Assembly (NCBI RefSeq): GCF_003287955.1
Contig: NZ_QMKP01000006.1
Location: forward strand, 1-64,000
Direction of reading: 5' to 3'
Origin: Arthrobacter sp. AQ5-06
GTDB taxonomy: Bacteria > Actinomycetota > Actinomycetes > Actinomycetales > Micrococcaceae
Length of the DNA: 64,000 bases
The notes beneath the pieces are model-generated. The model saw only the letters and a program-made list of their open reading frames with translations. It was not told the origin of the DNA and did no database searches. Below are positions 1 to 7,232 of the stretch, in pieces. The translations under genes and the position numbers were made by a program. Positions within the stretch are counted from its first letter, which is position 1, and each line of letters opens with the position of its first letter.

Positions 1-135
1 TGCACCTACGAGATGCCTCTCGGATTGGCCAAACGGAGTTCTAGACAAACCCCATTTTTCCCGATCCGACAGGCATTCTCCGTTTAAACCGCCGCTACAC
101 CCTCAACCCGACCGGTGGATCGAGGCTTAGGCTCC

Positions 136-252
136 ATGGGCGGCGGTGACTCCGGATACCCGGGCGCCTTCGCCATCATCTTGCCCGTGGCACTGGCCAC
201 CGTGTTCCTGGCCGCGCTCGTGATCGTGCTGGGTAAACCCAAAAAGGGCTGA
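136..252 (+). CDS. possible 38-residue single-pass membrane peptide
   Basis: The reading frame encodes a short Gly-rich start (MGGGDSGYPGAFA), one long hydrophobic helix at about residues 12-32, and a basic tail (GKPKKG). This layout suggests a type I or tail-anchored micropeptide. A GAGG sequence lies ten bases before the ATG, which supports this start; a GTG at 115 is an alternative. I recognise no family. It lies in degraded island DNA and could be a chance frame. The hydrophobic stretch followed by positive charge is the only positive evidence for translation. Confidence 0.35.
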   Translation: MGGGDSGYPGAFAIILPVALATVFLAALVIVLGKPKKG

Positions 253-395
253 TCCGTTCTACGCAAAGTGCGCTGAAGCCATCGAAGCAGCAACCGAAGA
301 ATCAGATGCAGGAGCTACCGGCAAGCTGGTTGACTGAACGTGGTGTGGTTTATGAGTAGTCGGGTGCCCTGTTTGCGGAAATTGGGTCTGCCGGC

Positions 396-524
396 TTGGT
401 TGAGAAGAGGCGCGCATATGTTCGGCTCATTAAGAAGGGCTTTCGAAGTCTGCGGTGTGCCGCATCCTCGGCATCAGCCGAGAAAGAGGAAGCTGTTGGT
501 ACGGTTGCTTCGCGCTCATTGAAG
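396..524 (+). pseudogene. IS30-like transposase N-terminal relic, frameshifted
   Basis: Two frames together read as the N-terminal HTH part of an IS30-type transposase. The first frame gives VEKRRAYVRLIKKGFRSL (396 onward) and the next gives VCRILGISRERGSCW (455 onward), which matches the usual helix, turn and recognition-helix order. A shift between the two frames and the absence of any DDE catalytic part make it a relic. The intact IS30 element at 36436-38107 has a comparable HTH near its own residue 150, but the two are clearly diverged. The call rests on motif resemblance only. Confidence 0.35.
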
Positions 525-628
525 GTTGGTCGCCGACGAGATGGCCATCAACACCGTTCTGGAAGCTGTCCCACGTACGTCGGTGGTCCCACGGCCCGGT
601 CTGCGAGGTCTTCGTCGTTACCGAGATT

Positions 629-652
629 AGCCCTGCCGGGAACGGCAGGGCT
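629..652. other. perfect hairpin, 9-bp stem
   Basis: The arms AGCCCTGCC and GGCAGGGCT flank a six-base loop. No T tract follows on either strand, so this is a structured element and not a convincing intrinsic terminator. From about 524 to 826 I see no other supported feature. Confidence 0.4.
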
Positions 653-825
653 GGCCGTGACGTTCCTTACCAAGTAGGGCAGGGAACGCACCCCCTCGTT
701 CGCCCGGACCGGCGCTTCCTGGTCACCGGCAATGCCTTACCACGGGCGCCATCGGCGCATGCTTCCGGCCAATTCGCCCATAAACTGGCTCAGGCCGAAC
801 CGGCCGCCGGCTTCATGGTGGAAAT

Positions 826-1589
826 CTGAAACGCTCTGCCTTGGCCTGAACACTTCCAGTCCTGATTTCTGCGCTGCTGCTGGCAGGGTGCGGGAGTGGT
901 TCGCCTGTCGCGGCACACCAACCGGTTCACCTTCGTTGGCTGCTTCGCCTAGCCCGGTCCCCACGACGCCTAAACCGACTCCGACGCCCACTCGGACATC
1001 GGTGGGCCTGAAGCATGCGGTCTCCTGCACCGTCAATCGGGAGTCCCGGACCACTGTCACCGACTATAAGGCAGCCTGGGCGACACCGTTCGACCTCTGT
1101 ACGCTTGCCGTTCGCCCGATCCAAGTCCGGGACATTGTCGGCGGAGGCGCTTCCCTCCAAGTTTGTCCGCTTGGAGTCATCCGGCAGAAGGTGAGGGCAG
1201 CGGCGATTTACTTGGCCTGACCTGCGCTGACTTCGCCTTCAAATTAGTGTCGGCTGTGGTGGCGCACAGGGCATAAAGAAATTTGGCGGTGTCCGGAGAT
1301 TTGCCGCCTGACGCCGTACCGGCGGCCTTTTCTACCGCGCTCGAGGTTCCGGTGCTGGTGCCGACCTTGTTTACACGAGAAAATGCCCTGATGGGCAAGG
1401 ACGTAGTGCCAGGGACCCGGCAGTCGCAAAGGCCCCGGGTTGAGAAATGCTACTGGGAGGCCTCTCACGCTCAAGGCAACATCATCCCAACACTTCATCA
1501 ATGTGGCGCCCCAATTCACCATCACTATCCCGGCCAGCGCTGCGGGGTTAATAGTGAACGTCTGCGGGTTCCGTTGGAGCAGCGGATAG
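826..1589 (+). pseudogene. degraded lipoprotein gene with GKDVxPGT / CYW domain
   Basis: Pieces in successive frames reconstruct one exported lipoprotein. A signal peptide starts at a CTG (826) with KRSALA, is interrupted by TGA at 847, and ends in lipobox LLLAGCGSGS with the lipid Cys codon at 889. A Pro/Thr/Ser-rich linker follows (PTTPKPTPTPTRT, about 955-1005), then a body, then GKDVVPGT and KCYWE (about 1395-1455). A last frame ends IPASAAGLIVNVCGFRWSSG before TAG 1587-1589. The C-terminal arrangement matches the intact gene at 6285-7169 (GRDIAPGTYRT, SCYWA, CGTW). Lost start, nonsense codon and several frameshifts show decay. Confidence 0.55.
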
Positions 1590-1691
1590 CCGTTGCGCCT
1601 AAGTCGCGTAACCACGAACAGCCCTGCACATCGGGTTCCGCCAGCGGCGCACATGTAATCTGACATCGAAGCCACTACTAATGGGGGAACA

Positions 1692-2306
1692 ATGACCGAG
1701 AACATTCCGGCGGTGCCACCGGCACCGCAGCCTCAGAGCTATCCGTCACATGGGCCTTCCGGTCCCGTCCCGGGCAACGAGCCGCCGTACGGGCCGCCGC
1801 AGCCTTATGGGCAGCGGGCAACTCAGGCGTCGAGCCAGCAGGCCCCTCCGGCCTACGGGCAGCAGCCGTACCAGCAGTCTCAGTACGCGCCCTACCCGCC
1901 ACAGCAGTACACACCTATGCCGTACCAGGGATTGCCGAAGGCCAAGTCTTCCGGTTTCCGGATCGCAGCGGGCATCATCGGCATCGTTCTGGGCACCTGG
2001 GTCCTTGTCCCTGCCATCGCAGGTTTCAGCAGCTCCGACGGGACGGTCTTCATAGCCTTCCTGATTCTTCTGTCGGGCTTGGGAAACATCACCGCCGGGA
2101 TCCTCCTGTTGGCCAACCAGCGCAGCCGGACCAAATGGGCGCCAGTGACATTGCTGAGCACTGTCGGATTTGTCCTCCTGCTGAGCTTCATCGGGCTGGC
2201 GGTTGACTACTACGGCGGAGCCCTGCTGACGACCGTTCTGATCCTGGCCCTCCCGATCTGCATCCTCTTGGGTCTTGGGCTGTCTCGAGAGAAGCGCGGG
2301 GCCTGA
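1692..2306 (+). CDS. membrane protein with Pro/Gln/Tyr-rich cytoplasmic tail
   Basis: This 204-residue protein has a low-complexity N-terminal half (residues 1-85, rich in P, Q, Y, G and S) and then four predicted membrane helices (about 90-110, 117-138, 150-168 and 174-194), ending in a basic tail (LSREKRGA). Tails of this kind are common on actinobacterial membrane proteins, but I cannot assign a function. The ATG is preceded by GGGGGAA, the same leader as the genes starting at 6285 and 4472. A strong hairpin follows the stop. No catalytic motif is visible. It lies between pseudogenes in the island but is itself intact. Confidence 0.75.
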   Translation: MTENIPAVPPAPQPQSYPSHGPSGPVPGNEPPYGPPQPYGQRATQASSQQAPPAYGQQPYQQSQYAPYPPQQYTPMPYQGLPKAKSSGFRIAAGIIGIVLGTWVLVPAIAGFSSSDGTVFIAFLILLSGLGNITAGILLLANQRSRTKWAPVTLLSTVGFVLLLSFIGLAVDYYGGALLTTVLILALPICILLGLGLSREKRGA

Positions 2307-2324
2307 CGTTCCGGGCCTGAAGAA

Positions 2325-2347
2325 GGCCCCGCCCGCTGGGCGGGGCC
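2325..2347 (+). terminator. GC-rich hairpin after the 1692-2306 gene
   Basis: The arms GGCCCCGCC and GGCGGGGCC flank a five-base loop 18 bases after the stop codon. Only a short, interrupted T run follows, so termination is likely but not ideal. Confidence 0.6.
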
Positions 2348-2481
2348 ATCCTGTTGCAGCTAACAGCCGTATGCAAACGATGGATGTTCATCCAGGGCGA
2401 TCCACACCGATGCCGATCCGTCCGCCGACTGACAATTGTTTGGGGAATAGCGATGAATCGCCTAGCCGCGTTGTTTCTCCG

Positions 2482-3258
2482 TCACCGGAAGGCTCGGGGC
2501 CGCTGTCCTTGATGCGCTGGCAGCGAATCGGTGGCTGCGAGCACCCGCCCGACAGTCGTCTTGGATATGCCGAGGCGCTGCGCGATGGCGCGCTGGCTGA
2601 GCCTCTGCTCTGCCAACTCAAGGACCTTTGCCGGGTCCACTTCCGCACGCATTTTCGGGGTGGTTTCTGGGTGGTCTTTTAGTTGGTCCATCCCTGGTCC
2701 ATTTGCTGGTCCACCCAGTGGTCCTTTTTGTGGTCCACCCGAGGTGGTCCACTGGTCCTTTGGGTGATTTATCTGGTCCGCGCGGACCACCTGATCCCTT
2801 GCCCGCTTCCGTCGCTGGGCCACCGATCCGTGCGCCGGCGCCACCACCAGGTTCACTGTCGTCTCAGTCGCGAAGAAAAGGCTGATCGGCATGATGGCAG
2901 CCACGAAGGCCCCGACGATCACTGTCGAATCGAGGACTGCCGGCACCCCCTCAGGCGCCAGAACATGGGCGCCGTTGGCGAGGACTGAGACGAGCGTGAA
3001 GAAGCCGACAGCTATCCACGAAAGGGTCGTCGAATCGCCTCGGGCCCTTTGAACACTGGCCGCAACGGCATAAACGAGGATCGTGGAATCGACGACGATC
3101 GGCACCAGCCAGCGCAGATGTTCAGGGATCCCCGCCCACGACGCAGCCTGCATCAGGCCAAAGAATGAGAGGGTGAAGCTCGCCGCGGCCAGGACACCGA
3201 CCAAAGTCAGTGACAGCATCACCATCGTCCGGCTATCTGGCTCGATACGTGAAGTCAT
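2482..3258 (-). CDS. DUF2637 (SpdB-like) membrane protein with C-terminal HTH
   Basis: This 258-residue protein has four membrane helices (about residues 12-38, 46-68, 76-101 and 105-130) that resemble DUF2637/SpdB proteins of actinobacterial conjugative plasmids and integrative elements. A charged linker follows, then a GP-rich repeat (about 160-200, units such as GGP, KGP, LGGP, NGP), then a helix-turn-helix (about 208-245: LSQRAIAQRLGISKTTVGRV). The start at 3258 has a strong GGGAGGAAG site. The GP repeat is encoded by repeated GGACCA, and a second array of that motif lies upstream of the start. Family membership suggests a role in plasmid spreading or transfer; DNA binding is inferred from the HTH. 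Confidence 0.75.
   Translation of the reverse strand: MTSRIEPDSRTMVMLSLTLVGVLAAASFTLSFFGLMQAASWAGIPEHLRWLVPIVVDSTILVYAVAASVQRARGDSTTLSWIAVGFFTLVSVLANGAHVLAPEGVPAVLDSTVIVGAFVAAIMPISLFFATETTVNLVVAPAHGSVAQRRKRARDQVVRADQINHPKDQWTTSGGPQKGPLGGPANGPGMDQLKDHPETTPKMRAEVDPAKVLELAEQRLSQRAIAQRLGISKTTVGRVLAATDSLPAHQGQRPRAFR
2684..2790 (-). repeat. intragenic GGACCA repeat array
   Basis: GGTCC on the plus strand (GGACC on the coding strand) begins at 2685, 2696, 2708, 2720, 2732, 2746, 2754 and 2775, with one inverted copy at 2784. The first steps are 11, 12, 12 and 12 bases, close to one DNA turn. It encodes the GP-rich segment of the DUF2637 protein. Confidence 0.8.
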
Positions 3259-3282
3259 TCGTTCGCTTCCTCCCTCGACGGT

Positions 3283-3407
3283 GGTCCACGTGGACCGCTC
3301 GAAATGCCAGTCTAGGATCGGTCCACGACAATTTGACCTGCGGCAATGGACCACTACGGACCACCGCATGGACCACTAAAGGACCACCTATGTTCCCGGG
3401 TGGACCA
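3283..3407 (+). repeat. upstream GGACCAC repeat array with 14-bp palindrome
   Basis: A perfect palindrome GGTCCACGTGGACC lies at 3283-3296. GGTCCAC follows at 3320, then GGACCA on the plus strand at 3348, 3358, 3370, 3381 and 3402. The steps of 10, 12, 11 and 21 bases keep most copies on one DNA face. The array sits just upstream of the DUF2637 start codon and points opposite to the intragenic array. Confidence 0.8.
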
Positions 3408-3697
3408 GCAGGGAAAAGAAGGCCCGTCGCCCGCGCTCATGAGCGCCATGAGTAACGTCAGAACAGGCCACCGGCGCTGAGCCCGAGCTTCCTTTCCATG
3501 AGCTAATTAGCCAGGAGTAGAGGCAGTGGGATTTTTCTTAATTGCGGTCGGCGTCAAGGGCACTGATGGTCCTCCGGGGCGGTCAACCGTTCGCCGAGTA
3601 ATCTAGCGAAGCTCCTCTTGGGCATTTCGCCACTGCATCTGGGCCGCAGCGGCCACCTAAACAGGAATGATGGCCGGGTACATCTGGGGATCGCAGA
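3408..3697. other. intergenic stretch without a supported gene
   Basis: No reading frame, tRNA or repeat that I can support lies here. It separates the GGACCAC array from the terminator of the leftward DGSPRYG operon. Confidence 0.5.
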
Positions 3698-3735
3698 GAG
3701 GCCCCGGAGCGACGACCGTTCCGAGGCCTCTTTTG
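3698..3735. terminator. hairpin terminator at the end of the DGSPRYG operon
   Basis: Outer arms AGAGGCC and GGCCTCT continue into an inner stem (CGGAGCG with CGTTCCG, one wobble) around a five-base loop. TTTT follows on the plus strand. It lies directly downstream of the minus-strand operon and may work in both directions, although the T run favours plus-strand use. Confidence 0.6.
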
Positions 3736-3749
3736 TGTCTGATTCCCGT

Positions 3750-4472
3750 CTAGCCGCGGAGGGCTGCCACAGCCTTGGCTGCGGCCTGGATGCTCTCCCA
3801 GCCCCGCCGGCCGGCGACCGCCGTGCGCCGATCGAGGGCGGCGCCCTTGTTCTGCAGGATGGCCACCAGGGTCGCGTTGACGACGTCCTCGCGGAGCTCG
3901 CCCAGCCAGGGCCCGCGGATGGTCGGCATCACCGGGACGCGCGCCCTGATGGTCACGACGTGCCCGCCGGCGAGGGCCGCCACGAAGCAGAGGGCTCCGA
4001 CAATGAGGAGCTTCACGATGTTGTCTTGGTCAGTGACCACGATGTAGGCCGGGAGAGTGATCAGCGCAGCCATCAACCCCAGCCGCATGATGAGTATCTG
4101 CAGGGCGTTGCCGGAGGCTTTGCGACGCTTCACCACCTCGGACAGTTGTTTGTCACGGACAGCCTGGGCCTTCATCCGCCATTGCCGCTGCGAGCCCAGA
4201 TGCAGCTTCACCAGCGCACGGGCGGCGGCCAGCTCCTCCGGGTTCTCTTTCCGCAGGGCGGCAAGGGCAGGGTCGGGCGCATCCGCCCAGGCACTGCCCA
4301 GGCGGCGGTCGATGGCCGCTGCCATGTCATCCAGTCCCAGACGTGCGGCGCCTTCGGCTGCTTCCTCGACGCGGATGCCTGCGGCCGGTGCCGGCTGGTC
4401 AGCAGGTGGTGTTGCCTCGGTCCGGTGCCCGTAGCGTGGCGAGCCGTCGGCGAGATGGTATTCGTTGCTCAT
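3750..4472 (-). CDS. OrfD: two-helix membrane protein, DGSPRYG paralogue
   Basis: This 240-residue protein of unknown function is the last gene of a leftward operon. It opens with EYHLADGSPRYGHRT, has a helical charged region (about 35-125), two membrane helices (about 127-150 and 155-175), and a C-terminal domain (EDVVNATLVAIL, then RRGWESIQAAAKAVAALR). It is a diverged tandem copy of the gene at 4598-5329: both share DGSPRYG.RT, the PEE segment, the paired helices and the DVV.AT...L plus RGW tail. The start at 4472 follows GGGGGAA with good spacing; 4517 is an upstream alternative. I recognise no catalytic residues. Confidence 0.75.
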   Translation of the reverse strand: MSNEYHLADGSPRYGHRTEATPPADQPAPAAGIRVEEAAEGAARLGLDDMAAAIDRRLGSAWADAPDPALAALRKENPEELAAARALVKLHLGSQRQWRMKAQAVRDKQLSEVVKRRKASGNALQILIMRLGLMAALITLPAYIVVTDQDNIVKLLIVGALCFVAALAGGHVVTIRARVPVMPTIRGPWLGELREDVVNATLVAILQNKGAALDRRTAVAGRRGWESIQAAAKAVAALRG

Positions 4473-4597
4473 GATTCCCCCAATGTGGTGGCCAGCAGTG
4501 CTTCTTCGTTGATGCACTCATGGCCGGGCGGCGTGTTCTGCCTGCCAGAGACCATTGTGCGGTATAACGGCCCGAGTGACGTGAGCCACCGGGTTCG

Positions 4598-5329
4598 TTA
4601 CGTCCGTGCAGGATCGGCGTGGTTGGTGCGCAGCTCCTGCGCCATAGAGGCGACGTATCGGGTGTGGTTCCAGCCGCGGGTCAGTGCAGCCGAGGTGGCG
4701 ATGTCGACCGGGACGTCCTTGGACCGGAGAACGGCCAGGAACGTCGCGCTCACCACGTCGTCCCAGAGCACGGCAGCCTCGTCCCGGAAAATCCTCACTG
4801 GCAGACCCCTTGGATCGAACTTCCGGCTCAGCTTTCGCTGCAGCCTGTTCATCACGACCAGCACACCCACGATGACCACCAAGGAGGGCACGGGAGGTAC
4901 GTCAAGGAATCCCAGCCCGACGACGATGGTCAGGAACGCGATACTGAGTCCGAGGGACCCGAACAGGCCGCCAATGTGGGCCAGCATCGTACCGGCTTTG
5001 TCGGCTTCCTCGATCGTTGATTCGTCGTACGCTTTGCGGGCTCCCCGCATCCAGATGGCGGGTGAATCCAGACGGTTGGCCGCCATCTTTTCGGCCTCGC
5101 TGAACTCTTCCGGGTGGGCTTGGCGAAGGGCGGCCACCACGTCGGCGTCGCCGGTGAAGCGGCGAAGAGCGTGTCGGTACTGCAACGCCATCTTCAGTTC
5201 GGCGGCGTCGAGCGTGGCTGCCGCCTCGGCGGTTTGCTCAACCGTGGCTGGAACGCGGGTGGGTGCCTCAGCCACGGCGGTCAGGCCGGTGGTCCGGATC
5301 CCGTAGCGTGGCGAGCCGTCCTCCAACAT
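4598..5329 (-). CDS. OrfC: two-helix membrane protein, DGSPRYG paralogue
   Basis: This 243-residue protein reads MLEDGSPRYGIRT at its start. A helical region follows (about 30-110), then two membrane helices (about 118-140 and 147-165), a basic loop (RLQRKLSRKFDPRG) and the tail WDDVVSATFLAVL ... RGWNHTRYVASMAQEL. It pairs with OrfD as a tandem duplicate. In the same frame just upstream lies MIRNNPE followed by TAA, and that ATG (5353) overlaps the stop of OrfB by ATGA. The aligned NEY in OrfD suggests the TAA replaced a Tyr codon, leaving the second ATG as the present start. Function unknown. Confidence 0.72.
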   Translation of the reverse strand: MLEDGSPRYGIRTTGLTAVAEAPTRVPATVEQTAEAAATLDAAELKMALQYRHALRRFTGDADVVAALRQAHPEEFSEAEKMAANRLDSPAIWMRGARKAYDESTIEEADKAGTMLAHIGGLFGSLGLSIAFLTIVVGLGFLDVPPVPSLVVIVGVLVVMNRLQRKLSRKFDPRGLPVRIFRDEAAVLWDDVVSATFLAVLRSKDVPVDIATSAALTRGWNHTRYVASMAQELRTNHADPART

Positions 5330-5349
5330 TTACTCGGGGTTGTTTCGGA

Positions 5350-5730
5350 TCATGCGGCAATCCCTTCTGTCCTGTGCCGGGCGGCGAGCTGTTCGGCTTC
5401 CTTCGTGGTCGCCGGGCTGTACCCGGTGAGGGCGTTGCCGGTCAGGCCGATGAGGATGCCCCGGTCGGTGCCGCCCACTGTGAGGTGGCGGTGGATTGCT
5501 TCCAGGCCCCGGGTATGGCGGCGCAGCTCATCAGCGAATCGGCCGTCGGACGCGGACGTGGTTTCGCGCAGGGCGCTGCCGGCCAGACGGAGCATAAATT
5601 CGTTATCGGTACCGCCGGCGAGCAGATGATCTCTGATGCCGTTCAGAGCACGGGCCTGCAGATGCAGTCGGGCGTTCTGGCGGGCCGCCGGGACTTGCCC
5701 GGGGGAGGGGACAGCTGTCAGGGTGCTCAT
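5350..5730 (-). CDS. OrfB: small soluble protein with a duplicated GGTD repeat
   Basis: This 126-residue protein has no signal peptide or membrane helix. It contains two similar segments of about 35 residues: one around residue 28 (ALNGIRDHLLAGGTDNEFML) and one around residue 73 (GLEAIHRHLTVGGTDRGILI), each followed by L.G.AL. The duplication suggests a two-fold helical fold. Its ATG overlaps the stop of OrfA as ATGA, and its own stop overlaps the ancestral start of OrfC the same way, so the genes appear translationally coupled. I recognise no known family. Confidence 0.7.
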   Translation of the reverse strand: MSTLTAVPSPGQVPAARQNARLHLQARALNGIRDHLLAGGTDNEFMLRLAGSALRETTSASDGRFADELRRHTRGLEAIHRHLTVGGTDRGILIGLTGNALTGYSPATTKEAEQLAARHRTEGIAA

Positions 5731-6116
5731 GATTCGTCCTCAGCTTCTTCGTCAGGGTTGTAGGGGCCGGCGGACAGGATCAGCTGCGGCCAGGTCGGAT
5801 CCAAGTCGATGCCGTCCAGGGAAACCGTTGTGGTGACCCCGCTGGCACGGGCGGTCTCGCTGGCTTCTTCAAGACGGGCCGCCAGGAGATCCTCGTTGAC
5901 ACGGATCATGGCGAGGAAAGGTTCCGCATCCGTCGCGGTCTGGTCTTCGCTGCTGTACTCGATGGCGAAGGTGACCTTTTCGCGGAATTCTTCGAAGTTG
6001 GCGCTCATGGCCACGTTCATTCCATCGAAGGCGAAAGGGGTGATCTTGGAGACGATGTCGTAGACGCCGCCGGCGGTGATTTCCGGTGCCGACGCTACCG
6101 AGAGGTCGCTTGTCAT
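5727..6116 (-). CDS. OrfA: acidic hypothetical protein, first gene of the DGSPRYG operon
   Basis: This 129-residue acidic protein ends in a Glu/Asp-rich tail (NPDEEAEDES). The middle (about 20-60) looks mixed alpha/beta, and a helix near 78-92 (EDLLAARLEEASETARA) is amphipathic. No membrane segment or known motif is seen. The start at 6116 has GGAAG about eight bases upstream and is preferred over 6152. It heads a leftward operon and is divergent from the gene at 6285. The regulatory region between them contains a hairpin at 6211-6235. Function is not recognisable. Confidence 0.65.
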   Translation of the reverse strand: MTSDLSVASAPEITAGGVYDIVSKITPFAFDGMNVAMSANFEEFREKVTFAIEYSSEDQTATDAEPFLAMIRVNEDLLAARLEEASETARASGVTTTVSLDGIDLDPTWPQLILSAGPYNPDEEAEDES

Positions 6117-6210
6117 GGGCTGCTTCCAGAGGTGCTGAGGGATACTTCTCACCGGCTATGTGTGCGGCAACCCCCGCGCGGGTCTTCAGGGATCGGACTG
6201 CGCAAACATA

Positions 6211-6235
6211 AACGCCGCCTGAGAGAGGCGGTGTT
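6211..6235. promoter_or_regulatory. hairpin in the divergent OrfA / 6285 intergenic region
   Basis: The arms AACGCCGCC and GGCGGTGTT pair with one G-T wobble around a short loop. It lies about 50 bases before the rightward start and about 95 before the leftward start. It could be an operator or a leader structure; no regulator is identified. Confidence 0.35.
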
Positions 6236-6284
6236 ATGGTGACCTCGGCGCGAAGACGCGTCCCGTACTTTTCATGGGGGAACC

Positions 6285-7169
6285 TTGAGTAACGACCCGA
6301 ACATCCCGCCGCATCAGCCTGAACCGCAGCCGGGACAGACTCCGCCGCCCTACCAGGGTCAAGGGCAGCCCTACCCGCCGCAGTATTCTCACCCTCAGCC
6401 AGGACAGTTCCATCAGCCGAACCCGGGCCAGCCGTACCCTCCGCAGTACCAGCAGGGGCCGGGACCGCAGCAGGCAAAGGGTCGCTGGGGTGTCTCGTTC
6501 TGGATCGTCGGTGGCCTTCTGGCCCTCCTAGTACTGATCAACGCAGCTAACGGTCATGGCGAGTCCATCCTGATTTTTCTCGGCATCGCGGCTGCCCTCA
6601 CCGGCCTCTACGCACTGATCTTCAAAAAGCGGTCCTGGGCAGGACTGCCGGGCCGGAACGCGGCGATAGCTGTAGCCATCGCCGGCGGCGCCTCGCTTCT
6701 CATCGGTGGGGTCGCCGCTGGCGTCAGCGCTGGACGGGACGATACTCCCGAGACCGTGACCAGCGCGACGCTCGAGGCCGACGCTGCCGCCAGGCTCAAA
6801 ACCCGCGAAGACGCACTGGTGAAGGCCGAGTCTGACTCTGCATCGAAACTTGCCGCAAGGGAGGCCGCGGTTGTGAAGGCTGAAGGCGCTGTGAAAGCAC
6901 GCGAAACTGCAGTCGGCGGGGCCGAGACGGCGGCTGCGGCAAACATTATCAAAGAAGGAACCTGGACGGTCGGCCGGGACATCGCACCGGGCACCTACCG
7001 GACAACCAAAGAACTGACGACGAGTTGCTACTGGGCTATTACGGTGACGGGTTCCAACGGCAGCGACATCATCGAAAACGACAACGTCAAGGGTGGCTTC
7101 CCACAAGTGATCCTCAGCGAGGGGCAGACCTTCGAGTCATCACGCTGCGGAACCTGGAACAAGCAGTAG
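6285..7169 (+). CDS. membrane protein with PQ-rich tail, coiled coil and GRDIAPGTYRT/CYW domain
   Basis: This 294-residue protein has four parts: a Pro/Gln/Tyr-rich cytoplasmic tail (1-63); three membrane helices (about 66-85, 90-108 and 122-146); an Ala/Glu/Lys-rich coiled coil (about 160-225); and a C-terminal beta-rich domain (EGTWTVGRDIAPGTYRT, SCYWAITV, RCGTW) with two Cys that could form a disulfide. This end domain occurs in many actinobacterial exported proteins of unknown role. The start is TTG, chosen because GGGGGAA precedes it. The degraded gene at 826-1589 carries a related C-terminal domain on a lipoprotein. The extracytoplasmic domain is probably displayed outside the cell. Confidence 0.75.
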   Translation: MSNDPNIPPHQPEPQPGQTPPPYQGQGQPYPPQYSHPQPGQFHQPNPGQPYPPQYQQGPGPQQAKGRWGVSFWIVGGLLALLVLINAANGHGESILIFLGIAAALTGLYALIFKKRSWAGLPGRNAAIAVAIAGGASLLIGGVAAGVSAGRDDTPETVTSATLEADAAARLKTREDALVKAESDSASKLAAREAAVVKAEGAVKARETAVGGAETAAAANIIKEGTWTVGRDIAPGTYRTTKELTTSCYWAITVTGSNGSDIIENDNVKGGFPQVILSEGQTFESSRCGTWNKQ

Positions 7170-7182
7170 CTTCTGGCGGGGG

Positions 7183-7213
7183 TCATGCTTTGCCGCACAC
7201 AAGCAGAGCATGA
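7183..7213 (+). terminator. hairpin after the 6285-7169 gene
   Basis: An 11-bp stem (TCATGCTTTGC with GCAGAGCATGA, one wobble) encloses a nine-base loop shortly after the stop codon. No T tract follows, so it may stabilise the transcript end and not terminate on its own. Confidence 0.45.
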
Positions 7214-7232
7214 TCACCATCCATCCGATCAG

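Noticed and set aside
2684-3407. GGACCA arrays as a CRISPR array
   Set aside because: Units are only 6-8 bases with no unique spacers of regular length, and no cas gene is present.
3618-5306. 562-codon plus-strand open frame
   Set aside because: It lies opposite OrfC and OrfD, which have coupled starts, ribosome sites and paralogous sequence. The plus-strand product is low-complexity without motifs.
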